Assembly: GCA_016783105.1 (NCBI GenBank)
Contig: JADHXF010000079.1
Coordinates: 1 to 5,794, forward strand
Length of the DNA: 5,794 nucleotides
Origin: Dehalococcoidales bacterium
GTDB lineage: Bacteria; Chloroflexota; Dehalococcoidia; Dehalococcoidales; RBG-16-60-22
Reading direction: 5' to 3'
The notes beneath the pieces were generated by a model. It was not told the origin of the DNA and did not search any database. It saw nothing but the letters and a program-made list of their open reading frames with translations. Positions 5,339 to 5,794 of the stretch are shown here, one piece after another (the stretch's first letter is position 1; the number at the start of each line of letters is the position of its first letter). Both the position numbers and the translations under genes were made by a program.

Positions 5339-5794
5339 CTGCCCACGGTGCCGCCTGTTCGTAGGCCGCCGCTGCTTTCAGGAGAGCGGTTTCACCGTGG
5401 TGTCGGCCCACGATTTGCACCCCGATGGGCAGCCCGTTTTCCGTCCAGCCGCAGGGCACCGATATCGCCGGATGGCCGGTCATGGTGATGGCGTAGGTCA
5501 GCATCGCCCAATCCAGGTAGTGCTCCATGGGCTTGCCGGCGATTTCGGTGGGGAACTTCAACTCGGCGATAAAGGGCGGGACTGGCGCCGTCGGCGTCAG
5601 CAACAAGTCATATTTATCAAAGAAATTTTTAGCCCTGGTCCATATCTCCGAACGCTGCCGGTGCGCCCAGGCTATCTCCTGAACCGATAATTTCAGCCCC
5701 TGCTCGATATTGCCCGTAACCAGCGGGTTTACCCAGCGCTTGAACTCCGGGTCGTTCTGGTATTGTTCTCCGTAGACAGCGACGAAGCGCATTC
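5316..5794 (-). CDS. Amidase signature family enzyme, C-terminal part (5' end outside window)
   Basis: The minus-strand frame is open from the right edge to TAG at 5318-5316 and gives the last 158-159 residues of an amidase (family about 450-490 aa). YDLLLTPTAPVPPF (61-74 of the visible part), the helix around DWAMLTYAITMTGHPAISVP (94-113) and GLPIGVQIVGR (120-130) are the conserved C-terminal elements. The tail EQAAPWAEKRPPL is also typical. The catalytic Ser-cis-Ser-Lys triad lies in the missing N-terminal part, so activity cannot be judged, and substrate (small amides, Glu-tRNA, aryl amides) is not predictable. The methionine at 5790-5792 is probably internal. The gene converges on the cupin gene; its final seven codons and stop form part of the terminator hairpin and T-tract of that gene. 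Confidence 0.9.
   Translation of the reverse strand, partial: MRFVAVYGEQYQNDPEFKRWVNPLVTGNIEQGLKLSVQEIAWAHRQRSEIWTRAKNFFDKYDLLLTPTAPVPPFIAELKFPTEIAGKPMEHYLDWAMLTYAITMTGHPAISVPCGWTENGLPIGVQIVGRHHGETALLKAAAAYEQAAPWAEKRPPLV

Noticed and set aside
5267..5488. 73-codon plus-strand ORF after the cupin gene
   Set aside because: It overlaps the terminator and the antisense of the clearly homologous amidase, and its Pro/Arg-rich sequence looks like a shadow frame.
1..5794. CRISPR array, tRNA/rRNA, insertion sequence ends or transposase
   Set aside because: I saw no regularly spaced repeats, RNA-gene-like segments or transposase motifs on either strand.

Overview
The window looks like part of a free-living bacterial chromosome. 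It has moderately high GC (about 55-60% in the lines I counted, falling to the low or mid 40s around 4.7-5.2 kb), strong AGGAGG-type ribosome binding sites, and short gaps between same-strand genes. The gene mix (2-oxoacid dehydrogenase E1, split transketolase, beta-hydroxyacid dehydrogenase, SDR, cupin, amidase) is common in anaerobic and environmental heterotrophs such as Chloroflexota/Dehalococcoidia or Gram-positive-like lineages. No marker gene is present, so this placement is only an impression.

Layout. (1) Positions 2-538 hold the C-terminal half of an E1-beta subunit of a pyruvate/acetoin-type 2-oxoacid dehydrogenase. (2) Positions 539-735 are a regulatory gap with a 10-bp-stem hairpin, a perfect TATAAT box overlapped upstream by a 15-bp palindrome, and a 10-bp direct repeat. 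(3) Positions 736-4530 are a four-gene same-strand operon: transketolase N-subunit, transketolase C-subunit, an NAD-type beta-hydroxyacid dehydrogenase (GarR/HIBADH-like), and an extended SDR related to L-threonine 3-dehydrogenase/epimerases. (4) Positions 4534-4716 hold a startless 60-codon remnant resembling the C-terminus of RraA/HMG-aldolase proteins, ending in a weak terminator. (5) Positions 4829-5236 encode a small AT-richer single-domain cupin with its own promoter and RBS. (6) A strong hairpin-plus-T6 terminator lies inside the 3' end of a convergent amidase gene (minus strand, 5316 to the window edge).

Main point of interest. The split transketolase keeps the thiamine-diphosphate machinery (GDG...DN motif, activating Glu, several invariant His). 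By my alignment from memory to yeast transketolase, however, all four sugar-phosphate ligands (R359, S386, H469, R528) are replaced, by Tyr17, Gly44, Asn116 and Gly174 of the C-subunit. The acceptor-hydroxyl Asp (D477) becomes Met124, and the donor-site His30 becomes Trp33 in the N-subunit. I infer a transketolase-fold enzyme that does not use ordinary phosphorylated sugars. It sits in an operon with two NAD-linked oxidoreductases and, perhaps formerly, an RraA-like aldolase. A plausible reading is a catabolic or modification route for a non-phosphorylated hydroxy-carbonyl compound: the TPP enzyme makes or breaks a C-C bond and the two dehydrogenases interconvert the alcohol/carbonyl products. 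The substrate cannot be told from sequence.
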